DNA of 64,000 nt from Salinisphaera sp. G21_0 (GCF_017744115.1 NZ_JAGHQW010000002.1:148763-212762), one strand, 5' to 3'; numbered from the stretch's first letter, positions 16,826 to 31,188 are shown. Program-made: numbers and translations. The notes: a model not told the origin generated them from the letters alone.

Positions 16826-18409
16826 ATGGCAGTCACGACACGCCCGATTCGCCGGGCTCTGATTAGCGTTTCCGACAAAACAGGAATTGTTGAGTTCGCC
16901 CGGACACTGCAACAGCATTCGGTTGAAATTCTGTCCACAGGCGGAACTTATGCACTGCTGGTTGAGAACGATATTCCTGCCATTGAGATCTCCGACTATA
17001 CCGGCTTCCCGGAAATGATGGACGGCCGGGTGAAAACCCTCCACCCCAAGGTTCATGGTGGTATTCTGGGCCGCAGCGGTCAGGACGAATCCGTCATGGA
17101 CCAGCATGGCATCCAACCTATCGACCTGGTTGTGGTCAACCTCTACCCCTTCGAACAAACCATTGCCCGCCCTGACTGCGATCTGGCCACCGCCATTGAG
17201 AACATCGATATTGGCGGCCCGACCATGGTTCGGGCCGCTGCCAAGAACTACCGCGATACCACCATTGTGGTGAACGCCAGCAATTACCAGTGCGTACTCG
17301 ACAGCCTGGCTGACAATAATGGCTTGATTGACCTGGCCACCCGCTTTGATCTGGCCGTGAAGGCATTTGAGCATACAGCCGGCTACGATGGTGCCATTGC
17401 CAACTACCTGGGCACAGTCATTAACAGCGATGACGATGAGCCGGAAGCTTTCCCCCGCACCTTCAACAGCCAGTTTATTAAAGTGGAAGATCTGCGCTAC
17501 GGTGAAAACCCGCACCAGAAAGCCGCCTTCTACACAGAAAAGAACCCACCTGAAGGCACGGTTTCCAGCGCCAGACAACTGCAGGGCAAAGCCCTTTCCT
17601 ACAACAATATTGCCGATACCGATGCGGCCCTGGAATGCGTTAAAGCGTTTGATCTGCCAGCCTGCGTTATCGTCAAACACGCCAACCCCTGCGGTGTGGC
17701 AACCGGCACAGATATTCTTGAAGCCTACAACCGCGCTTACGAAACTGACCCAACCTCTGCCTTCGGCGGCATTATTGCCTTTAACCGCAAGCTGGATATG
17801 GCCACAGCCCGTACCATTATTGAGCGCCAGTTTGTGGAAGTCATTATCGCTCCGGAAGTGGACGTTGAAGCGGCCGCCATTCTTCAGAATAAGCAGAACA
17901 TTCGAGTATTAAACGCTGGCCAACTGTCAGCCGAGCCAACTCCGTTCCCGGATTTCAAGCGTGTCAATGGCGGCCTGCTGGTTCAGGATTCCGATATCCG
18001 TATTGTTGATCCTGCTGATCTGAAAGTGGTGACGGATCGCGCCCCGACCGAACAGGAAATGGCCGACCTTCAGTTCGCCTGGAAGGTGGCGAAATTTGTG
18101 AAATCCAATGCCATTGTCTATGCCAGACACTCACAGACAATCGGTATCGGCGCAGGCCAGATGAGCCGTGTCTACAGTGCCCGTATTGCCGGCATCAAGG
18201 CAGCGGATGAAGGGCTGGAAGTTCGTGGTTCCGTGATGGCATCCGATGCCTTCTTCCCATTCCGGGACGGTATTGACGCCGCAGCCAGCGCAGGTATAAC
18301 TGCGGTCATCCAGCCCGGTGGCTCCATGCGAGACCAGGAAGTGATTGACGCCGCCAACCAGGCAGGCATAGCCATGGTGTTTACCGGCGTTCGGCATTTC
18401 CGCCATTGA
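16826..18409 (+). CDS. purH: Bifunctional AICAR formyltransferase / IMP cyclohydrolase
   Basis: 527 residues, full length. Catalyses the last two steps of de novo IMP synthesis. The N-terminal cyclohydrolase (MGS-like) domain carries [12 protein letters not shown] and N-L-Y-P-F; the C-terminal transformylase domain carries V-K-H-A-N-P-C-G and [10 protein letters not shown]. Located downstream of fis and upstream of purD, as in many gammaproteobacteria. Confidence 0.97.
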   Translation: MAVTTRPIRRALISVSDKTGIVEFARTLQQHSVEILSTGGTYALLVENDIPAIEISDYTGFPEMMDGRVKTLHPKVHGGILGRSGQDESVMDQHGIQPIDLVVVNLYPFEQTIARPDCDLATAIENIDIGGPTMVRAAAKNYRDTTIVVNASNYQCVLDSLADNNGLIDLATRFDLAVKAFEHTAGYDGAIANYLGTVINSDDDEPEAFPRTFNSQFIKVEDLRYGENPHQKAAFYTEKNPPEGTVSSARQLQGKALSYNNIADTDAALECVKAFDLPACVIVKHANPCGVATGTDILEAYNRAYETDPTSAFGGIIAFNRKLDMATARTIIERQFVEVIIAPEVDVEAAAILQNKQNIRVLNAGQLSAEPTPFPDFKRVNGGLLVQDSDIRIVDPADLKVVTDRAPTEQEMADLQFAWKVAKFVKSNAIVYARHSQTIGIGAGQMSRVYSARIAGIKAADEGLEVRGSVMASDAFFPFRDGIDAAASAGITAVIQPGGSMRDQEVIDAANQAGIAMVFTGVRHFRH

Positions 18410-18424
18410 TGGTTCAAAACAAAA

Positions 18425-18447
18425 AGGCTGAAGAACAGGTTCAGCCT
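18425..18447 (-). terminator. Hairpin in purH-purD gap, oriented against the minus strand
   Basis: AGGCTGAA and TTCAGCCT form a perfect 8-bp stem with a 7-base loop. The T-tract (CCTTTTTGTTTTG) is on the minus strand, so it would stop antisense rather than purH transcription. Confidence 0.45.
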
Positions 18448-18536
18448 CCACGAAAAAATTTTCCCAAGCAGAAATCACAAAAAGAAAACCTTTGTACACT
18501 CCGTGGTCTCTGTGGTTCAAAAAAAGGACATCCTTT

Positions 18537-19817
18537 ATGAAAGTACTGATCATCGGAAATGGCGGGCGGGAGCATGCCCTGGCATGGAAAGCGGCTCAAG
18601 ACGACGATGTTACACAGGTGTTTGTCGCTCCCGGTAATGCTGGCACCGCCTCTGAAAACAAAGTATCCAACGTTGCTATCGATGTGCTGGATATCACCAG
18701 AATGGTTGAATTTGCCCAATCAGAAAGCATTGACCTGACCATTGTCGGCCCGGAAGCACCTCTGGTGGCCGGCGTTGTTGACCGGTTTGAACAAGCAGGT
18801 CTGGCGATATTTGGTCCACTACAGGCGGCGGCCCAGCTGGAAGGTTCAAAGGCATTCACCAAAGATTTTCTTGCCCGCCATAATATCCCCACCGCCGCCT
18901 ACCAGAACTTCACAGAAATTGAACCCGCCAAAGCCTACATCAAACAACAGGGTACACCTATTGTGGTGAAAGCTGATGGACTTGCTGCCGGTAAAGGCGT
19001 GATTCTCGCCCAGACTGAGCAGGAAGCTTTTGCTGCCATTGACGACATGCTGGCTGGCAATGCTTTTGGTGAAGCCGGCCACCGTGTGGTGATTGAAGAG
19101 TTTCTGACCGGCGAAGAAGCCAGTTTTATCGTCATGGTGGATGGCAAAAACATTCTCCCCCTGGCCACCAGTCAGGATCACAAGGCCCGTGACAATGGCG
19201 ATAAAGGCCCGAATACCGGTGGTATGGGTGCGTATTCTCCTGCGCCTGTGGTGACGCAGGCGATTCATGATCGCGCCATGAAAGAAGTCATCATCCCAAC
19301 GGTACAGGGCATGGCCAGCGAAGGCATGCCATACCGGGGCTTCCTCTACGCCGGATTGATGATTGATACTGATGGCACCCCCAAAGTACTGGAATACAAC
19401 TGTCGTTTTGGTGATCCGGAAACCCAGCCCATCCTGATGCGCCTGAAGTCCAGCCTGGTAGAACTGTGCCTGGCCGGTACCCGTGGTGAGCTGGATCAGG
19501 CTGACATTGAGTGGGACAGCCGCACTGCCCTTGGTGTGGTCATGGCAGCCGGTGGTTACCCGGAAGCCTACCACAAGGGTGATGAAATCACGGGCATCGA
19601 CAACATCAGCAATGCCAAAGTCTTCCAGGCGGGAACCCGTGTTGAAGAGGGCAAAACCCTGACCAATGGCGGCCGGGTACTCTGTGTGACCGCCCTGGGC
19701 AAGACCGTGAAGGAAGCTCAACAGCAGGCCTATAACGCGGTCACAACCATTGACTGGAAAGACGTCTACTATCGTACAGACATCGGCCATAGAGCCATTG
19801 CCCGGGAAGAGGCATAG
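18537..19817 (+). CDS. purD: Phosphoribosylamine-glycine ligase (GARS)
   Basis: 426 residues. ATP-grasp ligase, step two of purine synthesis. Visible motifs are G-N-G-G-R-E-H-A-L-A-W-K at the N-terminus, G-P-E-A-P-L, V-K-A-D-G-L-A-A-G-K-G-V and N-x-G-G-M-G-A-Y-S-P. The start at 18537 (AAGGA upstream) gives M-K-V-L-I-I-G-N-G; a longer in-frame reading from 18492 is not needed. Separated from purH by 127 bp holding a hairpin and half of a dispersed palindrome. Confidence 0.96.
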   Translation: MKVLIIGNGGREHALAWKAAQDDDVTQVFVAPGNAGTASENKVSNVAIDVLDITRMVEFAQSESIDLTIVGPEAPLVAGVVDRFEQAGLAIFGPLQAAAQLEGSKAFTKDFLARHNIPTAAYQNFTEIEPAKAYIKQQGTPIVVKADGLAAGKGVILAQTEQEAFAAIDDMLAGNAFGEAGHRVVIEEFLTGEEASFIVMVDGKNILPLATSQDHKARDNGDKGPNTGGMGAYSPAPVVTQAIHDRAMKEVIIPTVQGMASEGMPYRGFLYAGLMIDTDGTPKVLEYNCRFGDPETQPILMRLKSSLVELCLAGTRGELDQADIEWDSRTALGVVMAAGGYPEAYHKGDEITGIDNISNAKVFQAGTRVEEGKTLTNGGRVLCVTALGKTVKEAQQQAYNAVTTIDWKDVYYRTDIGHRAIAREEA

Positions 19818-19842
19818 TTACAGAGGCCAGGCAAAAGACTGT

Positions 19843-19919
19843 TAACCACAGAGAACACAAAGCCCACAAAGATAAACTTCTTATCTTTTTTCTTCGTGAG
19901 CTTTGTTCCCTCTGCAGTT
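19843..19919 (+). repeat. Imperfect palindrome after purD (CCACAGAGAACACAAAG type)
   Basis: Left arm AACCACAGAGAACACAAAG and right arm ending CTTTGTTCCCTCTGCAGTT pair imperfectly around CTTCTTATC. It begins 25 bases after the purD stop and is followed by A-rich sequence. Its arms resemble the larger palindrome at 55996-56062, so both may belong to one dispersed repeat type; it could also stop purD transcription. Confidence 0.55.
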
Positions 19920-20062
19920 TAAAAAAAGCCTTTCACTTCGTCATACTTTGAGAAAATCCCCTGAATTTCCTGTTATTGCGTAAATCGTTGACTGATTCAC
20001 TGTCCAACCCATCAGTTTTCAGTATAATTCTGCAATAAATATGAAAAACGGAATTTTCAACA

Positions 20063-22426
20063 GTGTTTTATCAAGCCTTTACACGGCAAAAATGGACATT
20101 CGCACTGTTATTTATTTTATCGTTTACTTTCTCCGCCCTGAATGCATCTGCGAATGTCGACATTAATCAATCGTCCTACTTACTCCAACCCGGAGCGAGT
20201 ACAGAGTTCTATATTGACGACACTAGCCAACTATCTATCAATGCGCTGGTTGAGGGAGCGTTCAAATACCGCTTTGCCCCATGGCAGCCCAACTTACTCA
20301 ACGCTGAAGAACAGCAACAAAACCTCTGGTTACGCTTTCCTGTTACCAACCATACGTCAGAAATAGTCCATCCCGTCCTGTCTGTGGATTATCAGCAGCA
20401 GGAACTGCCGACCCTTTATCTCAAATACATCCGCGCTGCCACTGGCAAGACGGTCGTTAAACCACTGCCACTGGATCAGGTCAACACCACGACCTTTACA
20501 CTGCTACCAGCTCAGTCCGCAATGATATACCTTAAAACACCGTTTCATCCGGAGCTGAGCAATAGTCTGAAACTGGGTAGCTTTGATCAGTTGATCAAAC
20601 AGCAGCGATATAAGCTCTGGCAAACCGGATTAATCAGCGGTCTTTTGATATCAATGATTCTTGCCAATGCCTGGCTTTTCCTGTCGATGAAACAGCCATC
20701 GAAAGCTTCAAACAGCCTGTCACTTTCTGGTCACCGTCGTATTTTTCATCTACTGCTGGCTTCAGGTGCTATCTTTACACTCGTCTTTATGGCTTCCTGG
20801 CAGGGCTATCTGAGTACCTGGTTTTACATACCCATCACCGCAGAAGCCTGGCTCTACAAATTATCACTGCTGTTAATCAGCCTGACCTTCTGTCAGCTGG
20901 CCATAAACCTCTTTGGCTATCATAGGCCGCGGCTTATCCGTTTCTTTAATATTTTCTCGTTTATTTACCTGGTATCAGCCCTGTGGTTGCCACTAAGCGA
21001 CAGTAGTATGTTAAATACTCATCTGCTGGTACTGACACTGATCGGTAATGCCTGCTTCTGCCTGTCTTTCTGGCTGGTAAAACCCCATCGCCTCTATATC
21101 TCACCCTGGTTGCTGGCTCCCCTCGTCATCAGTCAATTTATTTTCGCCCTGAACCAAACCGGTGCATTGGGGATATCTTCCAGAAACACGACCTGGCTAC
21201 TGATTCAAACATTAGCTTTGACCCTCGGCTTCCTGTCACTGTCCGGGAGAGTCGACAGAAAAGTGCTCAGCAGGGAAAAATTGACTGATAGCAACCAGCA
21301 CCAGAATGAGCTGGACGAAGAGACCATGAAGTCGCTGGGCCATGAAATGCGCACGCCACTGAATGGTGTGATGGGCATGTCAGAGCTGTTACTGAGCACA
21401 CCACTGACCCCGAAGCAGGAAGACTACGTGCAAACACTTCGCTACGCGGGTTATGAACTGGGCAACCTGGTCAATCTACTGGCCTCAAGCATTAAGGCTC
21501 AAAACCAGGAAATAACGTCGGACACACGACTGGTTGATATACACAACACAGTGGATGAGCTGATTCATCATTTCCAGTATCGCGCGGAACAGCAGAATAT
21601 TGAAATCATCTGCTTCGTTGATGAAAGCATGCCCGCCGAATGTCATATCGATGGCTATCGGGTGTCATTGATTCTGGAAGCATTTCTGTTCTATGGGCTG
21701 AGTCAGGCTGAAACGGGAGAGATTGCGCTTTCTATTCAGAGAGATGCTGCTGGTAAGCTGCTGTTTGAGTTCAGTTTCAAAAACCCTGCCGGTAGCAGCC
21801 TTGCAGAAAAACATTTATCCGGTGAGCACTCTTTATCCGAGATAAAAACAGAGACAGCCATAGGGCTGAATCTATACCTTGCGACTCGCCTTATACGACA
21901 GCTTGGAGGAAAGGTCAGTAAACGGACCAATATCATCTCATTTACCTTGCCCTGCTCCTGTGGAGAAGAAAATAAGCAACCCGGTCAAGATGAAATACCT
22001 CAGCAAAACCAGTATGAAAATATGCGGGTACTGATTGCTGATGATAACGCAACCTGTCGTAAGGTGCTCCGCCAGCAATGCCAACTATTGGGTATTACGG
22101 TGATTGAAGCAGAAGATGGCCTGAAAGCCCTTGCCATGATTCGTAACGAAGCTTACCTGAACCGGGCATTTGATATCATTATTCTTGACCACCAGATGCC
22201 CGGGCTGAAAGGACTGCAGGTTGCAGAAAGAATCAATGACGACCCGGTTGTTGACCCCTTGCCAGCCATTATTATGCTCACCGGGGTCAGTAACCCTCCC
22301 AGTAAGTACCAGTCCAGCAAACTGGGTATCAGCTCAATTCTCACCAAGCCGGTTACCCGGTTTACCGTACAAAGAGCCTTGATAAAGGCCCTTAACAGCA
22401 GGCAACAGCGTTATACGGAAGCATGA
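20063..22426 (+). CDS. Hybrid sensor histidine kinase, 7TMR-DISM type, with degenerate ATPase domain
   Basis: 787 residues from a GTG start. A signal peptide (about 1-30) precedes a periplasmic beta-rich 7TMR-DISM-like sensor domain (to about 190), seven or so membrane helices (195-405), a HisKA dimerisation domain with His427 ([10 protein letters not shown]), a region in the place of HATPase_c and a C-terminal receiver domain with D709 (I-I-L-D-H-Q-M-P-G) and T-K-P. The ATPase part lacks the N-box Asn (L-F-Y-G-L-S-Q replaces N-L-L-x-N-A) and any D-x-G-x-G, so autophosphorylation from ATP is doubtful. Overlaps convergent hemE by 16 bp. Signal and partner unknown. Confidence 0.85.
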   Translation: MFYQAFTRQKWTFALLFILSFTFSALNASANVDINQSSYLLQPGASTEFYIDDTSQLSINALVEGAFKYRFAPWQPNLLNAEEQQQNLWLRFPVTNHTSEIVHPVLSVDYQQQELPTLYLKYIRAATGKTVVKPLPLDQVNTTTFTLLPAQSAMIYLKTPFHPELSNSLKLGSFDQLIKQQRYKLWQTGLISGLLISMILANAWLFLSMKQPSKASNSLSLSGHRRIFHLLLASGAIFTLVFMASWQGYLSTWFYIPITAEAWLYKLSLLLISLTFCQLAINLFGYHRPRLIRFFNIFSFIYLVSALWLPLSDSSMLNTHLLVLTLIGNACFCLSFWLVKPHRLYISPWLLAPLVISQFIFALNQTGALGISSRNTTWLLIQTLALTLGFLSLSGRVDRKVLSREKLTDSNQHQNELDEETMKSLGHEMRTPLNGVMGMSELLLSTPLTPKQEDYVQTLRYAGYELGNLVNLLASSIKAQNQEITSDTRLVDIHNTVDELIHHFQYRAEQQNIEIICFVDESMPAECHIDGYRVSLILEAFLFYGLSQAETGEIALSIQRDAAGKLLFEFSFKNPAGSSLAEKHLSGEHSLSEIKTETAIGLNLYLATRLIRQLGGKVSKRTNIISFTLPCSCGEENKQPGQDEIPQQNQYENMRVLIADDNATCRKVLRQQCQLLGITVIEAEDGLKALAMIRNEAYLNRAFDIIILDHQMPGLKGLQVAERINDDPVVDPLPAIIMLTGVSNPPSKYQSSKLGISSILTKPVTRFTVQRALIKALNSRQQRYTEA

Positions 22427-23481
22427 TATTGGGCAGACAGTTCATGTACGGCATTGACAAAGGCACCCGCCTTTTCCGGTTCAACATATTGGTGAATGCC
22501 ATGCCCCAGATTGAACACATGGCCATTGCCTGTGCCAAATTTTTCCAGAACGGTTGCCACTTCCCGGCGAATACGTTCAGGTGATGCATAAAGCGTTGAT
22601 GGGTCCATATTGCCCTGTAAAGCCACCCGGTTACCTACCCTCTGTCGTGCTTCACCCATATCGGTTGTCCAGTCCAGACCCAGGGCATCGGCACCGGTAT
22701 CGGCCATCGCTTCAAGCCACTGCCCACCATTTTTGGTAAAGAGAATAACCGGCACTTTTCTGCCTTCATTTTCCCGCTTCAGGCCTTTAACAATCCTGCC
22801 CATATAGTGCAGTGAGAAGTCACGATAGTTCTGTGGACTGAGCACCCCACCCCAGGTATCAAAAATCTGCACCGCCTGGGCACCCGCTTCTATCTGGGCA
22901 TTCAGGTAGCTGGTCACTGACTCGGCAAGCACGCTCAACACTTGCTTCAGCAGTTCCGGCTGATCAAACATCATCGCTTTTATACGACGAAAGTCTTTGC
23001 TGCTGCCACCTTCAATCATATAGGTTGCCAGTGTCCAGGGGCTGCCGGAAAAACCAATCAGGGGCACCCGGCCATTGAGTTCACGCCGAATGGTTCTCAC
23101 AGCCTCCATCACATAACCCAGGTCTTTTTCCGGATCTGGCACGGTCAACGCTGCCACATCAGCGGCAGTACGAACCGGCTTTTTGAACTTCGGCCCTTCA
23201 CCGGCTTCAAAATAAAGCCCAAGGCCCATGGCATCGGGAATCGTGAGAATATCGGAAAAGAGAATCGCCGCATCCAGCGGGAATCGCTCCAATGGCTGCA
23301 AAGTTACTTCACAGGCCAACTCTGCGTTCTGGCACAGGGCCATAAAGTCACCGGCACGGGCCCTGGTTTCCCGGTATTCCGGTAAATAACGACCGGCCTG
23401 GCGCATCATCCAGACGGGAGTTACATCAACTGGCTCCCTGAGCAAAGCTCGAAGAAAGCGGTCATTTTTCAATGGAGTCAT
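22411..23481 (-). CDS. hemE: Uroporphyrinogen decarboxylase
   Basis: 356 residues. Decarboxylates uroporphyrinogen III to coproporphyrinogen III in heme synthesis. The conserved N-terminal [16 protein letters not shown] and [15 protein letters not shown] motifs with catalytic Asp are present, as is the [10 protein letters not shown] segment. Its stop lies inside the end of the convergent kinase gene. Confidence 0.97.
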   Translation of the reverse strand: MTPLKNDRFLRALLREPVDVTPVWMMRQAGRYLPEYRETRARAGDFMALCQNAELACEVTLQPLERFPLDAAILFSDILTIPDAMGLGLYFEAGEGPKFKKPVRTAADVAALTVPDPEKDLGYVMEAVRTIRRELNGRVPLIGFSGSPWTLATYMIEGGSSKDFRRIKAMMFDQPELLKQVLSVLAESVTSYLNAQIEAGAQAVQIFDTWGGVLSPQNYRDFSLHYMGRIVKGLKRENEGRKVPVILFTKNGGQWLEAMADTGADALGLDWTTDMGEARQRVGNRVALQGNMDPSTLYASPERIRREVATVLEKFGTGNGHVFNLGHGIHQYVEPEKAGAFVNAVHELSAQYHASV

Positions 23482-23531
23482 AAAAGTCCCGATACCAGCG
23501 TTGCCTGAACCATCAGTATTCCAGGCTGTAG

Positions 23532-23569
23532 AAAAAACAGGGGCGCTTCCGGATTGGAAAAACGCCCCT
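23532..23569 (-). terminator. Rho-independent terminator after gltBD
   Basis: On the minus strand AGGGGCG / CGCCCCT form a 7-bp stem extended inside by TTCC / GGAA, followed by GTTTTTT. Located 27 bases past the gltD stop. Confidence 0.88.
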
Positions 23570-23595
23570 ATGTTATCGTAAAAAAAAGTGAATAA

Positions 23596-25086
<1,491 letters not shown>

Positions 25087-25125
25087 TCAATACCTGATCT
25101 TTTGCCATCCCTGAGGACACCCTGA

Positions 25126-28100
25126 TTACTCAGGGCTACCATGGGTACTGGCCAGCAAGGTATCGAGACTGGCAGCTTTTGGCTTCACCAGCCAGAAACG
25201 ACCACTGTAGTCATAAAAGTCATCAATCAGCTCCTGTCCCCAGGCACTGCCGGTCTCGGCAACATAGTCTTCCAGGACACTCAGCAGGTGTGATTGATAA
25301 GGTTCCATGGCTTCATTATCAATGCGATGTATATCCACTAATTCATGGTTATAACGATCAACAAAACTTCTTTCCAGATCCAGCACGTAGGCAAAACCAC
25401 CGGTCATGCCCGCACCGAAGTTATGGCCCGCCCGGCCCAGTACAGTCACCAGACCACCGGTCATGTATTCACAACAGTGGTCGCCTGCACCTTCCACCAC
25501 AACATTGGCACCAGAGTTACGAACACCGAGGCGTTCACCGGCACGACCCGCTGCGTATAGTGTTCCACCGGTGGCACCATAGAGACAGGTGTTACCAATG
25601 ATAGAGGTTTCATAGGTGACGAAACTGCTGCCAACCGGCGGGTAGATCACCAGCTTGCCGCCGGTCATGCCCTTACCCACATAGTCGTTGGCATCCCCTT
25701 CCAGGCGCATCTCCAGACCACCAGCGTTCCAGACACCAAAGCTCTGACCCGCGGAACCGGTCAGGTTCAGCTTCAGGGGATTATCCGCCATGCCCTGGTT
25801 ACCGTAACGTTTGGCAATCTCACCGGATAGACGGGCACCGATGGAACGATCACAGTTGCCCACCGTAAAACTGAACTCACCACCTTCTCCGTTTTCGATG
25901 GTATCCATCGTCTGGCGAACCATCTCTTCCGCCAACTCACCTTTGTCGTAGGGTGGGTTACGATCTACCTGACAGGTCATGGGCTTGTCCGCAGGCACAT
26001 CAGCACTGCCGAGAATCGGGGACAGGTCCAGGTTCTGCTGCTTTTCCGTCAGGCCCGGCAAAATCTCCAGCAACTCAGTGCGGCCGACCACCTCTTCAAG
26101 GGTTCTGGCACCCAGCAAGGCCAGCCACTCACGCACTTCTTCAGCAACAAAGGTAAAGAAGTTCATAACCATTTCAACATCACCCTTGAAGTGCTCTTCC
26201 CGGAGTGACTTATCCTGAGTCGCCACACCGGTAGCGCAGTTATTCAGATGACAGATACGCAGGTATTTACACCCCATGGCAATCATGGGTGTAGTACCAA
26301 AACCAAAACTTTCCGCACCAAGAATGGCCGCCTTGACCACATCCAGACCGGTCTTGAGACCACCATCCGTCTGCAGGCGAACCTTACCACGCAGATCATT
26401 GCCCCGAAGCGTTTGATGGGCTTCACTCAGACCCAGCTCCCATGGTGAACCGGCATAACGAATAGACGTCAGAGGACTTGCAGCAGTACCGCCATCATAA
26501 CCGGAAATGGTGATCAGATCCGCATAGGCCTTGGCAACGCCTGCTGCAATAGTACCGACGCCGGGTTCAGATACCAGCTTGACGGAAACCAGCGCCTCGG
26601 GATTCACCTGTTTAAGGTCATAAATCAGCTGAGCCAGATCCTCGATGGAATAGATATCATGGTGTGGTGGTGGTGAAATCAGGGTAACTCCCGGCACAGA
26701 GTAGCGCAGACGGGCAATCAGCTCATTTACCTTGCCACCGGGCAACTGACCACCTTCGCCGGGCTTGGCCCCCTGGGCAACCTTGATCTGCAGGACTTCG
26801 GCATTCACCAGGTAGTGAGGGGTTACCCCAAAACGACCCGAGGCAATCTGCTTGATTTTGGACATACGATTGGTGCCGAAGCGGGCTTCATCTTCACCTC
26901 CTTCACCGGAGTTGGAACGACCACCAAGACGGTTCATCGCTTCCGCCAGAGCTTCATGAGCTTCCGGGGACAAAGCACCAAGACTCATGGCCGCAGAATC
27001 AAACCGGCGCACGATATCACCAACAGATTCAACCTCGTCCATCGCAAGTGCCTTATCATTGCGCTTGAGACCCAGCAGGTCACGCAGAGTAGCCACTGGG
27101 CGTTGGTTGACCAGTTCGGCGTATTTCCGGTACTCCTGATAGTCGCCGGTTTTAACGGCAACCTGTAACTGTTGCACCACATCCGGATTGAAAGCGTGGT
27201 ACTCACTGTCGTGTACATACTTCAACAGGCCACCCTGCTGAATTGGCTTACGGGCTTTCCAGGCCGTTTCGGCCAGCAGGCCCAGTTCATAATGGAAGTC
27301 TTCGAAGCGGGCACCCTGAATACGGCTTTGAACACCGCAGAAGCACAGATCGACAATCTCTCTGGCAAGACCCACGGCTTCAAACAGCTGCGCTCCCCGA
27401 TAAGAGGCAATGGTAGAGATTCCCATTTTAGAAAGGATCTTCATTAACCCTTTTCCAATGCCTTTACGATAAGCCTTGTACGCTTCCCGGGGATCGGTCA
27501 TTACCTCACCGGAGCGAATCTGGTCATTAATGATTTCATAGGCCAGATAAGGGTATACGGCGGTGGCACCAAACCCGATCAGCACCGCAAACTGGTGGGA
27601 GTCACGGGCAGACGCGGTTTCAACAATAATATTGGACTCAGAACGCAGGCCTTTGCCAATCAACCGGTGATGCACGGCACCCGTCGCCATAGCCGCTGGC
27701 ACTGGCAGCAGCCCCTGATCGATATGGCGGTCAGAAAGGCAAATTAACACCTTGCCAGATTGCACCGCTTGTTCCGCCTGGTCACAGATATTCAACACCG
27801 CCTGCTCAAGACCAATAGACGGGTCGTAAGTCAGGTTGATGGTGGCTGGCTCAAAGGACTTATGCTGATGACGAACACTCATCAGGTCCAGGAATTTCGC
27901 AGTGGACAGTACAGGTGACTTGAGAATGACCCGGGCAGCGTGCTCCGGTGTTTCTTCAAACAGGTTCAACTCACGACCCAGGCAGGTTTCCAGCGACATA
28001 ACGATCGCTTCACGCAGCGGATCAATGGGTGGGTTGGTTACCTGGGCAAACTGCTGGCGGAAGTAATCATAGACCGTCCGGGTTCTGCCAGAGAGCACGG

Positions 28101-29583
28101 CCATTGGCGTATCGTCGCCCATAGAACCAACCGCTTCCTGGCCAGACTCCACCAGTGGACGGATCACCTGATCACGTTCCTCAAAGGTGACCATAAACAT
28201 CTTCTGATAGACGTTTAGCTGTTCAGGAGACAGGTGGTCAACCTTGTAATCATCTTCACTGAAGTGAGAACGGATACGATAGGCGTTCTGCTTCAGCCAC
28301 TTTTTGTAGGGCTGACGGACTTTCAGTTTGTCATCAATATCATGGGCCTGGTGCAGTTCGCCTGTTTCGGTATCAATCGCCAGAACTTCTCCCGGCCCAA
28401 CCCGGCCTTTGGCAACCACATCTTCAGGCTTATAGCCATGAACGCCAACCTCTGAAGCCACAGTCAAATAACCGTTTCTGGTAATAACCCAGCGTGACGG
28501 GCGCAGGCCGTTACGGTCCAGGGCACAGACGGCGTTGCGGCCATCGGTAATAACCAGGCCGGCAGGGCCGTCCCAGGGCTCCATATGCATGGAACTGTAT
28601 TCATAGAATGCCCTGAGGTCCGGATCCATGGTGTCGACATTCTGCCATGCGGGCGGAACCAGCATGCGAATGGCACGGTAAAGATCCACACCACCAGCGA
28701 CCAGCACCTCCATCATGTTGTCCAGGCTGGATGAATCAGAGCCGGTGCGATTCACCAGGGGAGAAATATCATCAAGCGTTGGCAGCAACGGTGACTGGAA
28801 CTTCTGACGACGGGCCTCTGCCCAGTTGCGGTTACCGGTGATGGTATTGATTTCACCATTGTGAGCCAGCATGCGGAATGGCTGGGCCAGCTGCCAGCGC
28901 GGCATGGTATTGGTAGAAAACCGCTGATGAAATACACAGATGGCGGTTTCAAAGCGGGTATCGCCAAGGTCCGGATAAAACGTTGGCAGGTCCACCGGCA
29001 TCATCAAACCTTTATAGGTGATGACCCTGGGCGACAGTGAGCAGATATAGTAATCCTGGTCTTCCGCCATCGCCATATTGGTGTAACGGCGAGCCATGTA
29101 GAGCCTGGCATTAAACTCTTTCTCGTCAAGCTCACCTTCGGGGGTAACAAAAATCTGTTCAATGCCCGGCAGCAGGTCTTTGGCGATGGGGCCAAGGCAG
29201 TCAACATTAACAGGAACCTGGCGCCAGCCTACCACGTTGAGCCGCTGCTTCTGCAACTCTTTCTCAAGCGTTTTTTTGCCTTTCCCCGCCCGGGCTTTAT
29301 CCGTGTTGAGAAAGACCATCCCCACGGCATATTGTCCGGGCAGCTCGCAGCCAAACTTTTCTTTCGCAACCGTTCGGAAAAAAGTATCCGGTGTTTGAAT
29401 CAACAGGCCACAGCCGTCGCCTGTTTTACCGTCGGCAGCAATACCGCCACGGTGAGTCATACAGGTCAGTGCTTCAATCGCCGTTTTCAGAAGGTGGTGA
29501 CTTTTCTTACCTTCCATCTGGGCAATGAGCCCGAAACCACAGTTATCCCGAAACTCCCCGGGATTATACAGACCTGCTTTCAT
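25126..29583 (-). CDS. gltB: Glutamate synthase large subunit
   Basis: 1485 residues. The start at 29583 gives [15 protein letters not shown], matching Pseudomonas GltB; the propeptide ends before Cys15, the Ntn nucleophile of the glutaminase domain (C-G-F-G-L-I-A). Central and FMN-binding synthase domains follow (S-G-E-G-G-E-D ... [11 protein letters not shown]), the 3Fe-4S site reads C-x5-C-x4-C ([12 protein letters not shown]), and the C-terminal beta-helix has the usual Gly-rich repeats. An upstream in-frame start at 29610 is possible but adds atypical residues. Confidence 0.96.
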   Translation of the reverse strand: MKAGLYNPGEFRDNCGFGLIAQMEGKKSHHLLKTAIEALTCMTHRGGIAADGKTGDGCGLLIQTPDTFFRTVAKEKFGCELPGQYAVGMVFLNTDKARAGKGKKTLEKELQKQRLNVVGWRQVPVNVDCLGPIAKDLLPGIEQIFVTPEGELDEKEFNARLYMARRYTNMAMAEDQDYYICSLSPRVITYKGLMMPVDLPTFYPDLGDTRFETAICVFHQRFSTNTMPRWQLAQPFRMLAHNGEINTITGNRNWAEARRQKFQSPLLPTLDDISPLVNRTGSDSSSLDNMMEVLVAGGVDLYRAIRMLVPPAWQNVDTMDPDLRAFYEYSSMHMEPWDGPAGLVITDGRNAVCALDRNGLRPSRWVITRNGYLTVASEVGVHGYKPEDVVAKGRVGPGEVLAIDTETGELHQAHDIDDKLKVRQPYKKWLKQNAYRIRSHFSEDDYKVDHLSPEQLNVYQKMFMVTFEERDQVIRPLVESGQEAVGSMGDDTPMAVLSGRTRTVYDYFRQQFAQVTNPPIDPLREAIVMSLETCLGRELNLFEETPEHAARVILKSPVLSTAKFLDLMSVRHQHKSFEPATINLTYDPSIGLEQAVLNICDQAEQAVQSGKVLICLSDRHIDQGLLPVPAAMATGAVHHRLIGKGLRSESNIIVETASARDSHQFAVLIGFGATAVYPYLAYEIINDQIRSGEVMTDPREAYKAYRKGIGKGLMKILSKMGISTIASYRGAQLFEAVGLAREIVDLCFCGVQSRIQGARFEDFHYELGLLAETAWKARKPIQQGGLLKYVHDSEYHAFNPDVVQQLQVAVKTGDYQEYRKYAELVNQRPVATLRDLLGLKRNDKALAMDEVESVGDIVRRFDSAAMSLGALSPEAHEALAEAMNRLGGRSNSGEGGEDEARFGTNRMSKIKQIASGRFGVTPHYLVNAEVLQIKVAQGAKPGEGGQLPGGKVNELIARLRYSVPGVTLISPPPHHDIYSIEDLAQLIYDLKQVNPEALVSVKLVSEPGVGTIAAGVAKAYADLITISGYDGGTAASPLTSIRYAGSPWELGLSEAHQTLRGNDLRGKVRLQTDGGLKTGLDVVKAAILGAESFGFGTTPMIAMGCKYLRICHLNNCATGVATQDKSLREEHFKGDVEMVMNFFTFVAEEVREWLALLGARTLEEVVGRTELLEILPGLTEKQQNLDLSPILGSADVPADKPMTCQVDRNPPYDKGELAEEMVRQTMDTIENGEGGEFSFTVGNCDRSIGARLSGEIAKRYGNQGMADNPLKLNLTGSAGQSFGVWNAGGLEMRLEGDANDYVGKGMTGGKLVIYPPVGSSFVTYETSIIGNTCLYGATGGTLYAAGRAGERLGVRNSGANVVVEGAGDHCCEYMTGGLVTVLGRAGHNFGAGMTGGFAYVLDLERSFVDRYNHELVDIHRIDNEAMEPYQSHLLSVLEDYVAETGSAWGQELIDDFYDYSGRFWLVKPKAASLDTLLASTHGSPE

Positions 29584-30094
29584 AGGCACTTTCTCTACCA
29601 ACCTCATCAACCCATTATTTTTCTGGCTCGCCTCGCCTTAACCAAAAGTCATCCCGACTTTCCCGGAGCCCGCTTCCACCTTGAAGTTGACTCCTATCCG
29701 GAAGGCTTCATGTTCCACTTTCTGAATCAGGTGAATACACGTCATTTAAACATTTTTGGTGTACCACCGGCACACTACCCTGTAGAGCCATAACTATTTT
29801 GTAACCGGTTTTGTAACCCGTGTGCTTTCCGCCTCTGGTAACAGGACTTCCCGCCATAATTATGCAGCTTAAGTGCATAAAAACAAATCTGGCTTATGGC
29901 CACTTGGCAGGCAAAACGGCTCGCCATTTTACACGGCTGTCACTGCAATCACAAATGACCCGCATCAATGCAAGTAAAAACCGTAATAATAGATTGATAT
30001 ATCGAAACTTTTTACAGCAAATTCACACAACCAAAAATAGTTATGACTAATATAGTGAGAGCTGGAGAGTACGCTCCAGCCATTGAGAAAGTAT
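29584..30094. other. 511-bp gap between aroB and gltB
   Basis: No gene is supported. The gltB promoter must lie here. A perfect hairpin GCTGGAG-agtacg-CTCCAGC (30061-30080) is 15 bases past the aroB stop but lacks a T-tract on the minus strand, so it is at best a weak terminator. Confidence 0.4.
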
Positions 30095-31174
30095 TCAGGA
30101 ACAGAACTGCACAAGGCAGTCCATTAAATGTTGATGGCTAAAACCATCCGTCACCACAGCATGACCAACAGAGTCCAGAAGCACCAGCCGCAATTGGCCA
30201 TCCAGCACTTTTTTATCCACTGCCATTAGCTCGAGAAAGCGATCCGGGTTGATACCAGAAGGAGCCATCACCGGCAGGCTGGCACGTTCAAGCAAATATA
30301 TAAGCCCATCGACGTCTTCTCTGGATATATGACCTTCCCGGCAGGAAAGATCAGCCGCCATCACCATACCAGCAGCCACCGCTTCACCATGCAGCCAGGA
30401 GCCATAGCCGGTATGCGTTTCTATTGCGTGACCAAAGGTGTGCCCAAGATTGAGAATGGCGCGAATACCGGATTCGGTCTCATCCACCTCGACCACTCTG
30501 GCTTTGTCCTGACAGGATTGATGGATTGCGTAGGAAAGCGCCTCCGGATCACGATCCAGCAACCGCCCAATGTTTTCCTGCAACCACTGATAAAACGGTT
30601 TATCACAAATCAAACCATATTTGATCACCTCTGCCAGTCCTGCTGATAGCTCCCGGTCAGGTAATGTGTTCAGTGTCAGCGTATCGATAATGACGGCATT
30701 GGGCTGATAGAATGCACCGATCATGTTTTTACCCAGGGCATGGTTGACCCCGGTCTTACCCCCCACTGAAGAGTCAACCTGGGAGAGCAGTGTCGTTGGT
30801 ACCTGAATAAAATCCACACCCCGCTGATAGCAGGCCGCAGCAAAACCGGTCATATCCCCGATAACACCGCCACCCAACGCCAGCAACGTTGTTTTGCGGG
30901 TATGCCGTTCCTGTAACAGTTGATCGAAAATAAGGTTGAGTGTGTCGAGGTTTTTATACTGCTCACCATCCAGCAAAGTGATGACCGTCAAATCATAATT
31001 TGCCAGGGTGCGCTTAATGAGATCCAGGTAGAAAGGGGCGATCGTCTCGTTGGTGACAATGGCAACACGCCGACCTTTAATGTAAGACTGGAAATAGTCA
31101 GCGTTTGACAAAAGATCGGAGCCGATAAAAATGGGATAGCTTCTATCTCCCAGATCGACTTTAAGTTCCAGCAT
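30095..31174 (-). CDS. aroB: 3-dehydroquinate synthase
   Basis: 359 residues. NAD- and zinc-dependent enzyme, step two of the shikimate pathway. Motifs: [19 protein letters not shown], the V-G-G-K-T-G-V-N segment, and the metal ligands in [11 protein letters not shown] and L-H-G-E-A-V-A. I start at ATG 31174 behind GAGGGAG; the in-frame GTG at 31192 overlaps the end of aroK. aroK-aroB form a two-gene unit. Confidence 0.96.
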   Translation of the reverse strand: MLELKVDLGDRSYPIFIGSDLLSNADYFQSYIKGRRVAIVTNETIAPFYLDLIKRTLANYDLTVITLLDGEQYKNLDTLNLIFDQLLQERHTRKTTLLALGGGVIGDMTGFAAACYQRGVDFIQVPTTLLSQVDSSVGGKTGVNHALGKNMIGAFYQPNAVIIDTLTLNTLPDRELSAGLAEVIKYGLICDKPFYQWLQENIGRLLDRDPEALSYAIHQSCQDKARVVEVDETESGIRAILNLGHTFGHAIETHTGYGSWLHGEAVAAGMVMAADLSCREGHISREDVDGLIYLLERASLPVMAPSGINPDRFLELMAVDKKVLDGQLRLVLLDSVGHAVVTDGFSHQHLMDCLVQFCS

Positions 31175-31188
31175 GGTAGATGACTCCC

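Noticed and set aside
18846..19790. A 314-codon minus-strand frame antisense to purD
   Set aside because: Shadow of a well-conserved purD with no signals of its own.
29820..30050. A 76-codon plus-strand frame in the aroB-gltB gap
   Set aside because: No ribosome-binding site, Arg/Lys/Asn-rich composition typical of non-coding sequence.
30061..30080. Hairpin GCTGGAG/CTCCAGC as aroB terminator
   Set aside because: No T-tract follows on the minus strand, so it is not listed as a terminator.
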